This document shows positions 9,783-18,332 of a DNA stretch of 64,000 bases, piece by piece. Both the position numbers and the translations under genes were made by a program. The notes below the pieces were generated by a model. It saw only the letters and a list, made by a program, of their open reading frames with translations, was not told the origin of the DNA and did not search any database. Source of the DNA: Psychrobacter pacificensis. GTDB taxonomy: Bacteria; Pseudomonadota; Gammaproteobacteria; Pseudomonadales; Moraxellaceae. How positions within the stretch are numbered: position 1 is the first letter of the stretch; every line of letters starts with the position of its first letter. The stretch is from assembly GCF_900101915.1 (NCBI RefSeq), contig NZ_FNAL01000016.1:1-64000 (forward strand). Reading direction: 5' to 3'.

Positions 9783-11030
9783 ATGATTGAGAACTACAAT
9801 TTATTTTTATTAATCTGCGGTATCGCCTTTTTATTAGGGGCATTGTTTCCTGTTATCTTTAAACGCACCTCGATATCATTGCCTATGCTACAAGTGAGTT
9901 TTGGCTTGATGATGGGTTACTGGTGGACGTCTCTATCGTTTTTGGACCCTATCAATAATGGAATAATCATCGAAAAACTGACTGAAATTGTCATTTTAGT
10001 CTCATTGGTTGGTGCGGGTATCAAAATTGATACTGATTTCTCTTGGCAGCTGTGGCGACCGACGGTTAGGCTCTTACTCATTACGATGCCCATCGGTATT
10101 TTTGCGATGGCAGGGTTAGGCTATTATGCCTTTGGCTTGAGCCTTGGCGCTGCTATTTTGCTGGGTGCGGTATTAGCACCTACCGATCCTGTTCTGGCAT
10201 CTAGTATTCAGGTGGGCCCCCCTAATACAGGAAGAGAAGACACACCTCGCTTTACGTTGACTTCAGAAGCAGGGTTAAACGACGGATTGGCTTTTCCTTT
10301 TGTTTACTTGGCGATTAAAATTGCGGAAGCTTTTAGTGAAGGAAACGCTTTTACCAGTGAGATGCTGTGGTCATGGTTCACCCATGATGTTTTGTGGAAG
10401 ATTGGCGCAGGGGTATTGGTTGGTGTGCTGGTTGGTAAGGCGATGGCCAAAGTAGTATTTTCTAAACACACCCGTGAGACCACGATATCGCAAGGATATG
10501 TAGTTATTGCTCTGACTTTGGTGGCATATGGTGTCGCAGAGTATGTGCACAGCTATGGTTTTATCGCTGTCTTCGTCGCTGCATTTGCATTTAGGCGTTC
10601 AGAATGTGAGCACTCCTACCATCAAAAACTACACGATTTTGCTGAGCAATCAGAAGGTTTGTTGATGTCGTTAGTACTGGTTATTTTTGGTATGTTCTTG
10701 GGTCAAGGTTTGCAAGCTGGTGTTGAGCTAACATGGCGTGTGTATATCGTCAGTTTTACTTTCCTACTACTCATACGCCCAATTGGCGGATTTATCGCGT
10801 TATCAGGACTTCATTTACCCCGTACTGAAAAATACGCAATTTCAGCACTAGGTATACGCGGTATTGGTACTTTGTACTATCTGTCTTATGCGCTCAACAC
10901 AGATTTCTTTGCTGAGGATGATGCGCTCAAACTATGGATTGTCTGCTCGATTGTGATTCTGACCTCCATCTTCATCCATGGTCTGAGCGCAACAAGGCTA
11001 CTTAAAATGACACCAAAAGAGCATCATTAA
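9783..11030 (+). CDS. CPA1/NhaP-type Na+(K+)/H+ antiporter
   Basis: A 415-residue integral membrane protein with about twelve hydrophobic segments and no cytosolic regulatory domain. The CPA1 signatures are clear: GAVLAPTDPVLASSIQVGP (ion-binding TD pair in the fifth to sixth helix region) and SEAGLNDGLAFPFVYLAI (the ND motif). Such antiporters exchange monovalent cations for protons in pH and salt homeostasis. Ion selectivity cannot be read from the sequence. The gene is monocistronic. The stop is followed by a weak TGATAAAG/CTTTATCA hairpin (11053-11089) that overlaps the end of the convergent gene. Confidence 0.9.
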   Translation: MIENYNLFLLICGIAFLLGALFPVIFKRTSISLPMLQVSFGLMMGYWWTSLSFLDPINNGIIIEKLTEIVILVSLVGAGIKIDTDFSWQLWRPTVRLLLITMPIGIFAMAGLGYYAFGLSLGAAILLGAVLAPTDPVLASSIQVGPPNTGREDTPRFTLTSEAGLNDGLAFPFVYLAIKIAEAFSEGNAFTSEMLWSWFTHDVLWKIGAGVLVGVLVGKAMAKVVFSKHTRETTISQGYVVIALTLVAYGVAEYVHSYGFIAVFVAAFAFRRSECEHSYHQKLHDFAEQSEGLLMSLVLVIFGMFLGQGLQAGVELTWRVYIVSFTFLLLIRPIGGFIALSGLHLPRTEKYAISALGIRGIGTLYYLSYALNTDFFAEDDALKLWIVCSIVILTSIFIHGLSATRLLKMTPKEHH

Positions 11031-11086
11031 CCACTCATGCTGTTATTATCATTGATAAAGTGGATTCATTTATAGAATTGCCTTTA

Positions 11087-12526
11087 TCAGCGTACTTCAT
11101 CAACCCAGCCCAGAACCGCTTCTGTCAATGCAAACTGACGAATATCGTTGAGCATGGTGGTATCAAAATTATGGATAAAGGCAAATGACAGTTGACGCGT
11201 AGGATCACACCAAGCGACTGAGCCGTTATATCCCATGTGCCCAAACCCTGATAGTGCTGGATCAATGCTATTATCGATAGTGTCGTTACCACTGCATATA
11301 CTGAATAATCTGTGGTAGCCCAGTCGCCACTGCATAGGCGCTGGCATGACAGCATCTAGGCCTGTGACTTGTATTGCGGAGAGCTGCTTAAACGTAGCAC
11401 TATCAATTAGCGTCTGCCCTTGCCAAACCCCACCATTGGCCAACATAGCATAGATAGTGGCTAGCGCATCCGCTGAAGCGACGCCATTAGCAGCGGGAAT
11501 GATTGCCTGTAGTGTCTTGCGATTGTGATAATCAAGTGCTTGTTTTCCGGCAGGAATGAGCGCTGCTTTATAGTTTTTAAGATTGAGCTGACTGGTATTA
11601 AAATATAGGCTATTAATACGCGCAGTATTTAATACAGGTTGTATGTTATCAATATTTTTATCGTCCAGATCGTCGTTAAGGCTACTTTGCGTTTCAGCTG
11701 TACGCTCATCATTGAGCATTTTCTGTTGCCAGCAATAATAGCTAGGCAGACTTGCATAAGTATGTAAGGTGCTTGGTGAGTCGGATTTTAGGGTTGGTTT
11801 TTGGCGCTTGTTACGCAGTTGTACGCTATCCTCATTTGATGACTCAAAGTCTTTGGCAAGCTTTGCTACTTGATCTACTTTGCTATCTGGTACACCAAAA
11901 TAGCAACTGTCTGCAATACCTAAAGGCTCGGTTAGATACTGACGTAAAGCTTCGGCTAATGACATATGCGTTACGGCTTCTATCACACCGCCAAGTACCC
12001 AACCATAGACCAACGCGCTATAAGCGCTGTCATATACAGCGGCGTCCTCAGGTGCTGTGATAGGCATTTCTTCAATATGATTCAGCATAACGCGCCAATC
12101 GAGCATCGTGTCACTATCGACATCGATACTGGTGATCGAAAACAAATCCGCCTGATGTGACATCACCTGTCGCAAGGTAATTTTGTCTTTACCTGTTGCG
12201 GCAAACTCTGGCCAATAGTGAGCAATAGGCACATCATAACCAAGCAGCTGCTGCGAAACCAATACATGCAGTAGCGTCGCTAAGATGCCTTTACCGGTAG
12301 AAAAATTGATGGCAAGCGTATCAGACTGCCATGATGCATCCAAACGCGCCATACCTGTACTTGCCTGTGCAATACACTCGCCTGCCTGATACACAACCAC
12401 AGCACCACCAGCTGGCGCGTCATCTAGCTGTAAGTCTGTAAATAACTGCTGTAAGCGGCGTTGTAAATCTATGCTCATAGATGTATCGATATTTTTATCA
12501 TTATTTTGCTTGTTGTCGTCCATCAT
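11087..12526 (-). CDS. Serine hydrolase of the beta-lactamase/class C penicillin-binding family
   Basis: A 479-residue protein with the SxxK motif in FSTGKGILATL (about residues 78-88) and a tyrosine motif in SAYSALVYGW near 167-176, as in EstB-type esterases and class C relatives. No signal peptide is visible, so it is probably cytoplasmic and more likely an esterase or peptidase than a beta-lactamase. Between about residues 225 and 330 there is a polar, low-complexity stretch (Ser, Asn, Asp, Lys) not expected in the family, probably a surface loop. The last third (GFGHMGYNGSVAWCDPTRQL) fits the C-terminal part of the fold. Confidence 0.85.
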   Translation of the reverse strand: MMDDNKQNNDKNIDTSMSIDLQRRLQQLFTDLQLDDAPAGGAVVVYQAGECIAQASTGMARLDASWQSDTLAINFSTGKGILATLLHVLVSQQLLGYDVPIAHYWPEFAATGKDKITLRQVMSHQADLFSITSIDVDSDTMLDWRVMLNHIEEMPITAPEDAAVYDSAYSALVYGWVLGGVIEAVTHMSLAEALRQYLTEPLGIADSCYFGVPDSKVDQVAKLAKDFESSNEDSVQLRNKRQKPTLKSDSPSTLHTYASLPSYYCWQQKMLNDERTAETQSSLNDDLDDKNIDNIQPVLNTARINSLYFNTSQLNLKNYKAALIPAGKQALDYHNRKTLQAIIPAANGVASADALATIYAMLANGGVWQGQTLIDSATFKQLSAIQVTGLDAVMPAPMQWRLGYHRLFSICSGNDTIDNSIDPALSGFGHMGYNGSVAWCDPTRQLSFAFIHNFDTTMLNDIRQFALTEAVLGWVDEVR

Positions 12527-12629
12527 TGCTACCTTGCTCCAGTATTGTGAACTGACCTCGTATTAAAATCAGTTGGGTACATGCGTTATAGAGATATTGG
12601 AGATCAGTATAAATGCATTGATAACCAAT

Positions 12630-12658
12630 AAAAAAGGCCACCTATCGGTCGCCTTTTT
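12630..12658 (-). terminator. Terminator after the DUF442 gene
   Basis: On the minus strand, an AAAAAGGC-ACC/GGT-GCCTTTTT stem with one mismatch and a GATA loop, then Ts. It is nearly symmetrical, so it could also act on the other strand. Confidence 0.75.
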
Positions 12659-12680
12659 ATGCTTCAATTATTATGATAAT

Positions 12681-13268
12681 TTAGCGCGGTACTAGCAAGC
12701 GATTATGGACTTCTTGTTCAAGCTTGGTCAAGCCGTGACTACGTCCACGCTCCATAGCCGTATCCATCTTGCGACCACGCAACCAGCCTGCGCGTAGTGC
12801 AATGGCAGCCCCTACCCTGTTGCCTGAACCACAGTGTATGGCCATCTTTTTACCATGATACTGACGCAATATATTATCAAAAGCCAATATCTTAAGCTGC
12901 TTTAGCTCTTCAGCGCCATTAATAGGCAGGTGCTCATAGCTCATTCCTGCACGCTCAACGGCCGCTGATTCATTAAAACTCAACTCATCCTCTGACTGCA
13001 AATTAATCACCAACTCAACGCCAGCTTTTGCTAGAGCGGCGACTTTTTCCTCATTTAACGCGCCGCACACAATAGTATTGGCATCCGGACGAAAATAAGG
13101 CTCAAAGACAGCGGACAAATCAACACCATTGTCAGAATCGCTATGGTCATTAATTGAGATATTAGTGACAGCGTTGTCATTAGCAGCTACTGTATCAATA
13201 GTCATTGATCTGTCAGCTTGATCCGTACTTGTCGCGCTATTTTGTGAATTCATGTTTTGTGCAGTCAT
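12681..13268 (-). CDS. DUF442 / TIGR01244-type phosphatase-like protein
   Basis: A 195-residue protein. Residues 1-55 are polar and probably disordered. The rest is a dual-specificity-phosphatase-like fold: YFRPDANTIVCGALNEEKV at the start, VINLQSEDEL in the middle, and the loop HCGSGNRVGA, which has the spacing of the DUF442 family (Cys-x4-Arg, as in beta-lactamase-hydrolase-like proteins). Elsewhere this domain is often fused or linked to a persulfide dioxygenase-like hydrolase, which is absent here. It lies 66 bases after the maoC-like gene on the same strand and may be co-transcribed with it. Its substrate is unknown. Confidence 0.8.
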   Translation of the reverse strand: MTAQNMNSQNSATSTDQADRSMTIDTVAANDNAVTNISINDHSDSDNGVDLSAVFEPYFRPDANTIVCGALNEEKVAALAKAGVELVINLQSEDELSFNESAAVERAGMSYEHLPINGAEELKQLKILAFDNILRQYHGKKMAIHCGSGNRVGAAIALRAGWLRGRKMDTAMERGRSHGLTKLEQEVHNRLLVPR

Positions 13269-13334
13269 AATGATAAACGTGTTGGTTAAATATGGCTATT
13301 AAGATATCGGTTTGAATACGTCGTACAATGCTTG

Positions 13335-14246
13335 CTACTTGCTATTTAACGTCACGACACCCGCCAAATGTGGCTTACTGTTTTTGGAGCTATATAAGCC
13401 AAAATCACAGGTATCGCCGACACTTTCAAGCTGAGCGATTGGCTGCGCAATAAGCTCCACTTCTGCTGGCAAAAAGATCGGTAACTTGAAAGAAACATCA
13501 ACGGTATAAGCATCAGGCAGCTCATCCATTAGAGCAAGACACTTAGCTTTTGACCACATGCCGTGTGCAATCGCTTTAGGGAAGCCAAACGCGCGCGCTG
13601 ATAGTGGGTGCAAATGAATCAGGTTAAAGTCACCTGAAACAAAAGCATAACGGCGACCGATATCTTCTGGCACTTCAAAAATACTGTGTACGTCTTTTTT
13701 ACCTACTTCTGGCTTCACAGCAACTGGACGCGGTGTGCTTTTTTTATCTTTGCTGCTGGCCGTTTTTTTGCTGCGTGATAGGTAAGTTGACGTTCCTTCC
13801 CAGATCACTTTGTCCTCTGCTTTGACCGTGGTGACAAAGTCAAATTGCTGACCTTGAGCATGGTCACGCAAGTTATCAAAAGTGACCGACATGGACACCG
13901 TTTCGCGCTCACCGATAGGACGATGCTGCGTGACGCTATTGTCTACGTGTACCAGACCCAACATCGCAAACGGAAACGGCTCTTTGACCATCATATTCAT
14001 CTGTAGAGTCTGTGATAGTACTGAAAAGTACGTCGCTGGAACTTTACTATTATCAGCAAAGCCACAAATTTTACGATAGTCGTTTAGATTATCATGATCG
14101 ATATGCAAATCATCGACGTAATAGGTGGCCTGTGGCAATTGATCTTTACTGACTTTGCCGCTGTTACCAATCGGTAGTAAGCTTTTGACAATATTGGCAT
14201 AGGTAGTGTGCGCTTTTGGCAACGCGTCATAATGGGTGTCTGGCAT
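13335..14246 (-). CDS. MaoC-like (R)-specific acyl dehydratase, HtdX-type
   Basis: A 303-residue double-hotdog-like protein. The C-terminal half contains the hydratase motif region YAFVSGDFNLIHLHPLSAR (catalytic Asp and His) followed by AFGFPKAIAHGMW. These match MaoC/HtdX dehydratases, which hydrate or dehydrate 3-hydroxyacyl thioesters. The neighbouring high-molecular-weight FabG and thiolase reproduce the mycobacterial htdX-fabG4-fadA2 set, so a shared fatty-acyl pathway is likely. A terminator-like hairpin between fabG and this gene suggests separate or read-through transcription. Confidence 0.87.
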   Translation of the reverse strand: MPDTHYDALPKAHTTYANIVKSLLPIGNSGKVSKDQLPQATYYVDDLHIDHDNLNDYRKICGFADNSKVPATYFSVLSQTLQMNMMVKEPFPFAMLGLVHVDNSVTQHRPIGERETVSMSVTFDNLRDHAQGQQFDFVTTVKAEDKVIWEGTSTYLSRSKKTASSKDKKSTPRPVAVKPEVGKKDVHSIFEVPEDIGRRYAFVSGDFNLIHLHPLSARAFGFPKAIAHGMWSKAKCLALMDELPDAYTVDVSFKLPIFLPAEVELIAQPIAQLESVGDTCDFGLYSSKNSKPHLAGVVTLNSK

Positions 14247-14552
14247 AAGTAAATCCTAAATGTGGCTTGAACAAGATTTTTAACGTATCTAAAGACATTA
14301 AGCAGTCATTGACTGATACCTATTATCAATGAGTACTATATTCAATCAATTTTGCAAGTATCTTTAATAGCAAAAAATAGTTTGGCTGATGGCTCTTGTG
14401 TTTTTATCATAAAAAAGCCACCCGTGGGCAGCTTTATTACAAATTATCAGCAAATATTTCGTAAGCATATGTGAGGCAAATCAAAAACAAGGGATAATAC
14501 CATCACGCTACTTTCTCCTCATTTGCCACACAGTCTCACCAACAAATCAGTA
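14247..14552. other. Intergenic region between the fabG4-like and maoC-like genes
   Basis: 306 AT-rich bases with the fabG terminator (14411-14434). It must carry any separate promoter of the dehydratase gene. No ORF or repeat was seen. Confidence 0.5.
14411..14434 (-). terminator. Terminator of the fabG4-like gene
   Basis: On the minus strand, a GCTGCCC/GGGTGGC stem (with G-T pairs) is followed by six Ts. Confidence 0.65.
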
Positions 14553-15953
14553 TTATGCGCCAAGTAAGCTTTGACCACAAACACGAACTGTGTTGCCATT
14601 TAGGCCACCCGAAGCAGGTGAAGCCAACCATGCGATGGTCTCAGCCACGTCAACTGGTAAACCGCCTTGGCTCATTGAATTCATACGACGACCCGCTTCG
14701 CGAATAGCAAACGGAATCGCTTCCGTCATTTGTGTTTCGATAAACCCTGGTGCTACTGCATTGATGGTCATGCCTTTTGCGTTGTCTTCTAACTGCTTAG
14801 CAGTCGCATTAACCAAGCCAATAACACCCGCTTTAGAAGTGGCATAATTGGTCTGACCCATGTTGCCAGCGATACCTGAAATAGATGACACACAGACGAT
14901 ACGGGCGTTTTCTTTTAGCACGTCATTATCAAGCAAGTAGCGATTCAGCTTAGCAATGCTGCCCAAGTTAATATCGATGACCATATCCCACTTTTTCTCA
15001 TCCATTCTGGCCAATGTCTTATCACGTGTCACGCCAGCATTATGAATGACTGAATCCAGACCACCACGCTTTTGCGCCGCATCTGCGATTTCTGCACCAG
15101 CGTCATCGCTAGTGATGTCTACTGTCAATACAGAGCCACTGATTTCGCTAGCAACTTTTTGTAGGTCAGCTTGCTGCTGCGGTACATCAAGACAGATTAC
15201 ATGCGCGCCCTCGCGAGCCAAGACGCGAGCAATTGCTTCGCCAATACCGCGACTTGCGCCCGTCACTAGCATCGTTTTACCGCCTAGAGGCTGATTCCAA
15301 TCGACATCAACTGAGTCGCCCTTGCTCACGCGTACCACTTGTCCTGAGACATAAGCTGAACGTGCTGAAGTGAAAAAGCGTAAGGTCGAGTCTAGGTTTT
15401 GCTCAGCGCCTGTTTCTACATAGATAAGCTGAGCTGTAATGCCGCGCTTGAACTCTTTGCCTACTGATTTTACAAAGCCCTCAAGTGCCCGTTGTGCCAT
15501 GGCAGTTTCGATATCAGTGATGTCCTCTGGCGTACGACCAATAACGATCACACGGCCTGATTTTTCAACGCGGCGCGCAACGCTATGAAAAAACTCGTAC
15601 ACTTCTTTTAGCTGATCTGCATTGCTGATATTACTTGCATCAAAAAGCAATACTTTGAACTGATCGTCACCACCTGTATTGGCTTTTGCTTCAACGCCTG
15701 CATCAGCAAGGGCGTCTTTAACATCATCACTGCTGTTTACATATACATCAGCATGCACATCTAACAAAATACGTGCAACAGATTCACTAATGCTTTTGTC
15801 CTCACCATTAGCACGGCCAACTAGTACACTGCCACGAACCAAACGCTCACCGCTTTCAAAACGATCAAGCGTCGCTGGCATTGGCAAACCTAAGTTCTTT
15901 GCGACTTTTTTACCAATAGAAGATTGAACAAAATCACCATAACGGTCTGACAT
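14553..15953 (-). CDS. High-molecular-weight 3-oxoacyl-[ACP/CoA] reductase (FabG4 type)
   Basis: A 466-residue reductase, about twice the length of FabG. Residues 1-220 form an N-terminal flavodoxin-like domain seen in the FabG4 class. The catalytic SDR domain starts near 228 with LVTGASRGIGEAIARVLA, then NAGVTRD, the Ser of CVSSISGIAGNMGQ and the Tyr/Lys of NYATSKAG. It reduces 3-oxoacyl thioesters to 3-hydroxyacyl thioesters with NAD(P)H. It is divergent from the thiolase gene and upstream of the MaoC-like gene, which together could run a condensation-reduction-dehydration or reverse cycle. Confidence 0.92.
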   Translation of the reverse strand: MSDRYGDFVQSSIGKKVAKNLGLPMPATLDRFESGERLVRGSVLVGRANGEDKSISESVARILLDVHADVYVNSSDDVKDALADAGVEAKANTGGDDQFKVLLFDASNISNADQLKEVYEFFHSVARRVEKSGRVIVIGRTPEDITDIETAMAQRALEGFVKSVGKEFKRGITAQLIYVETGAEQNLDSTLRFFTSARSAYVSGQVVRVSKGDSVDVDWNQPLGGKTMLVTGASRGIGEAIARVLAREGAHVICLDVPQQQADLQKVASEISGSVLTVDITSDDAGAEIADAAQKRGGLDSVIHNAGVTRDKTLARMDEKKWDMVIDINLGSIAKLNRYLLDNDVLKENARIVCVSSISGIAGNMGQTNYATSKAGVIGLVNATAKQLEDNAKGMTINAVAPGFIETQMTEAIPFAIREAGRRMNSMSQGGLPVDVAETIAWLASPASGGLNGNTVRVCGQSLLGA

Positions 15954-16519
15954 AATATATTCCCTATAAATAATGAATGGTTGAAATAATAATAAACACT
16001 AAATGTAATACGCCTATTATATAGACTCATCAACATTGTAATTATTGATATTTGGTAAATCATTTTAAAACTGGCCAAACTATACACTGCCATTAAAAAC
16101 ATGTCCAAAAACAGACAATGTCTACAACAATCTGTAAACAAGTCAGTATACAAGCTGACGACTTTTTACCCACTTACTGACCATCATAACATGTTAAAAT
16201 CTGACGTATAAGTTATGGCAAACATAATTATTGATAACAATATATTATCAAACATATCATTATGCAATGCTACTATCTGATATTCGTTGGTACTCGTCAG
16301 TCTATCAGCGCCTTAACCAGTACGCTTAAAGCTGTCATTGAACTTATACAAGCGACACATCGTTTGCTAAAGACATACATTAAACGAGCACAAAACGACT
16401 TATCATACACAGCGACACTAGGCGATAAATGATAATATTTGATTTTTGCTTAACATGACTTTGCCACTTTTTATTTTTACCCTTCAACTTTTCTGCCCAT
16501 ACTTTTTAAGGATAATATT
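15954..16519. other. 566-bp divergent promoter region
   Basis: The AT-rich gap between the fabG4-like gene (-) and the thiolase gene (+). It must hold both promoters and contains a 21-bp palindrome at 16231-16251. No supported ORF lies within it. Confidence 0.7.
16231..16251. promoter_or_regulatory. Candidate operator palindrome
   Basis: TTGATAA, seven bases, then TTATCAA: perfect 7-bp arms lying near the middle of the divergent promoter region. The size and position fit a dimeric repressor or activator site. The regulator is not identified. Confidence 0.45.
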
Positions 16520-18148
16520 ATGAGTAATAAAAATAACCACCCTGATAGTCCAGTTGTCGAAAGCACTGTTGTTAAAGCCAGCGATGCAAAACCACAAGAA
16601 ATTGCTGAAAACAATGAACCTGCTAAAACTGCTGACGTTAAAGCTGATACTAAGGCCAACGATACCAAGGCTGATAGCACACAAGCTGACAACACAAAAA
16701 AAGAAGCGCCAGCTACTAAAAAATCTGACGCTAAAGGAACTGATACCAACGACTCAGAGACTAAAAATACCACTAGCAAACAACCAGATGATGAAAAAGT
16801 AGAAACCACAGCAGCTAAAAAACCAGCGACTGCAACTAAAAAAGCGAGTACAACCAAACCTGCTACAAACCAGAATCGTGTGGCAATCTTAGGTGGTAAC
16901 CGTATTCCATTTGCTCGCTCAAATGGCTCATACGCTGACGTCAGCAATACAGATATGTTGACTGCGGCTCTAGACGGCTTGGTTGAGCGCTACAACTTAC
17001 AAGACGAAGTCATCGGCGAAGTGGTCGCTGGTGCCGTTATGAAGCTAAGCCGCGATATCAACCTGACTCGCGAAGCAACATTGAACACAGCGCTGAACCC
17101 ACACACACCAGCCTATGATATCTCACAAGCGTGCGGAACTGGCCTACAAGCGACCTTTGCTTCTGCGAACAAAATCGCACTGGGTATTATCGATTCAGCC
17201 ATTACAGGCGGCGTAGATACTACTTCAGATGCGCCTATCGCTATTGGTGATGGTCTGCGTAAAGTACTGATCAAGCTTGGTGCCGCCAAAGACAACAAGC
17301 AACGCCTAAAGGCATTGATGGGTCTAAATCCAAAAGACTTGATTGACTCACCGCAAAATGGCGAGCCGCGCACTGGTCTATCGATGGGCGAGCACCAAGC
17401 CATCACCACGCTTGAGTGGAACATCACTCGTGAAGCTCAAGACGAGCTTGCCTTTAACAGTCACAAAAACCTAGCACGCGCTTATGACGAAGGTTTCTTT
17501 GATGACTTGATCACCCCATACAAAGGTCTGACTCGTGATAACAACTTACGTCCAGACACCACGCTAGAGAAACTGGGTAAGCTAAAGCCAGTATTTGGCA
17601 AAAAGAACGCCAATCCAACGATGACTGCTGCTAACTCAACGCCACTGACTGATGGCGCATCTTGTGTCCTATTGGGTACTGATGAATGGGCAAAAGAGCA
17701 TGGTCTAAAACCACTGGCTTATATCGTGCACCAAGAGACAGCAGCGGTAGACTTTATCGGTAAATCTGGTACTACCGAAGGCTTACTCATGGCACCCGCT
17801 TATGCGGTACCGCGTATGCTTGAGCGCGCTGGCCTCACGCTACAAGACTTTGATTTCTATGAGATTCATGAAGCGTTTGCCTCACAAGTGCTATCGACAC
17901 TCGCCGCTTGGGAAGATGAGACATTCTGTGAAGAGCGCCTAGGTCTTGATGCGCCACTAGGCTCGATCGATCGCAGCAAGCTAAACGTGAATGGCTCATC
18001 GCTAGCAGCAGGCCATCCATTTGCCGCGACCGGTGGTCGTATCCTAGCCACCGCCGCAAAACTACTTGACCAAAAAGGCTCAGGCCGTGCGCTAATCTCT
18101 ATCTGCGCAGCCGGTGGTCAAGGCGTGACTTGCATCTTAGAAAAATAA
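16520..18148 (+). CDS. Acetyl-CoA C-acyltransferase (thiolase) with long disordered N-terminal extension
   Basis: A 542-residue thiolase. The enzyme core begins near residue 121 (VAILGGNRIPFARSNGSYAD) and has the nucleophilic Cys205 in SQACGTGL, the His region AAGHPFAATGGR, and the second Cys in ISICAAGGQG. It makes or cleaves 3-oxoacyl-CoA and resembles FadI/FadA2 enzymes. Residues 1-118 are an extension rich in Lys, Thr, Ala, Asp and Asn with Lys-Ala-Asp-type repeats, not part of the thiolase fold. AAGGA 7-8 bases before the ATG at 16520 supports this start, and there is no later ATG before the core. Divergent to the FabG4-like gene. Confidence 0.92.
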   Translation: MSNKNNHPDSPVVESTVVKASDAKPQEIAENNEPAKTADVKADTKANDTKADSTQADNTKKEAPATKKSDAKGTDTNDSETKNTTSKQPDDEKVETTAAKKPATATKKASTTKPATNQNRVAILGGNRIPFARSNGSYADVSNTDMLTAALDGLVERYNLQDEVIGEVVAGAVMKLSRDINLTREATLNTALNPHTPAYDISQACGTGLQATFASANKIALGIIDSAITGGVDTTSDAPIAIGDGLRKVLIKLGAAKDNKQRLKALMGLNPKDLIDSPQNGEPRTGLSMGEHQAITTLEWNITREAQDELAFNSHKNLARAYDEGFFDDLITPYKGLTRDNNLRPDTTLEKLGKLKPVFGKKNANPTMTAANSTPLTDGASCVLLGTDEWAKEHGLKPLAYIVHQETAAVDFIGKSGTTEGLLMAPAYAVPRMLERAGLTLQDFDFYEIHEAFASQVLSTLAAWEDETFCEERLGLDAPLGSIDRSKLNVNGSSLAAGHPFAATGGRILATAAKLLDQKGSGRALISICAAGGQGVTCILEK

Positions 18149-18214
18149 GTTCGGTAAGTAACGAATGAAAATGAGTACTTGATTCATCATTTTTATCAGC
18201 TCATCTATTCTCAT

Positions 18215-18250
18215 AAAAAATGCCCTTTAAATAGTTAAAGGGCATTTTTT
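18215..18250. terminator. Bidirectional terminator after the thiolase gene
   Basis: A perfect 16-bp stem (A-tract, TGCCCTTTAA/TTAAAGGGCA, T-tract) with an ATAG loop. Confidence 0.92.
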
Positions 18251-18332
18251 ATTGTCTGTACTTTGCTATGATAGAACCGACCTAGATAGTAGCCTCTTAA
18301 AAAAGCTGACACGCCAAACAAAGGTAATATTT

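Noticed and set aside
11053-11089. TGATAAAG/CTTTATCA hairpin as a terminator
   Set aside because: The loop is long, there is no T-tract, and it overlaps the end of the convergent gene.
12681-13268. Classical protein tyrosine phosphatase
   Set aside because: The loop has Cys-x4-Arg spacing as in DUF442, not the Cys-x5-Arg of tyrosine phosphatases.
16554-16880. Repetitive Lys/Ala/Asp codons as a tandem-repeat or CRISPR-like array
   Set aside because: Repeats are short, irregular and in frame with the thiolase; there are no spacers.
18252-18332. 27-codon upstream extension of ppk2 from a TTG
   Set aside because: The start would sit at the edge of the previous terminator, and the ATG at 18333 has a good ribosome binding site.
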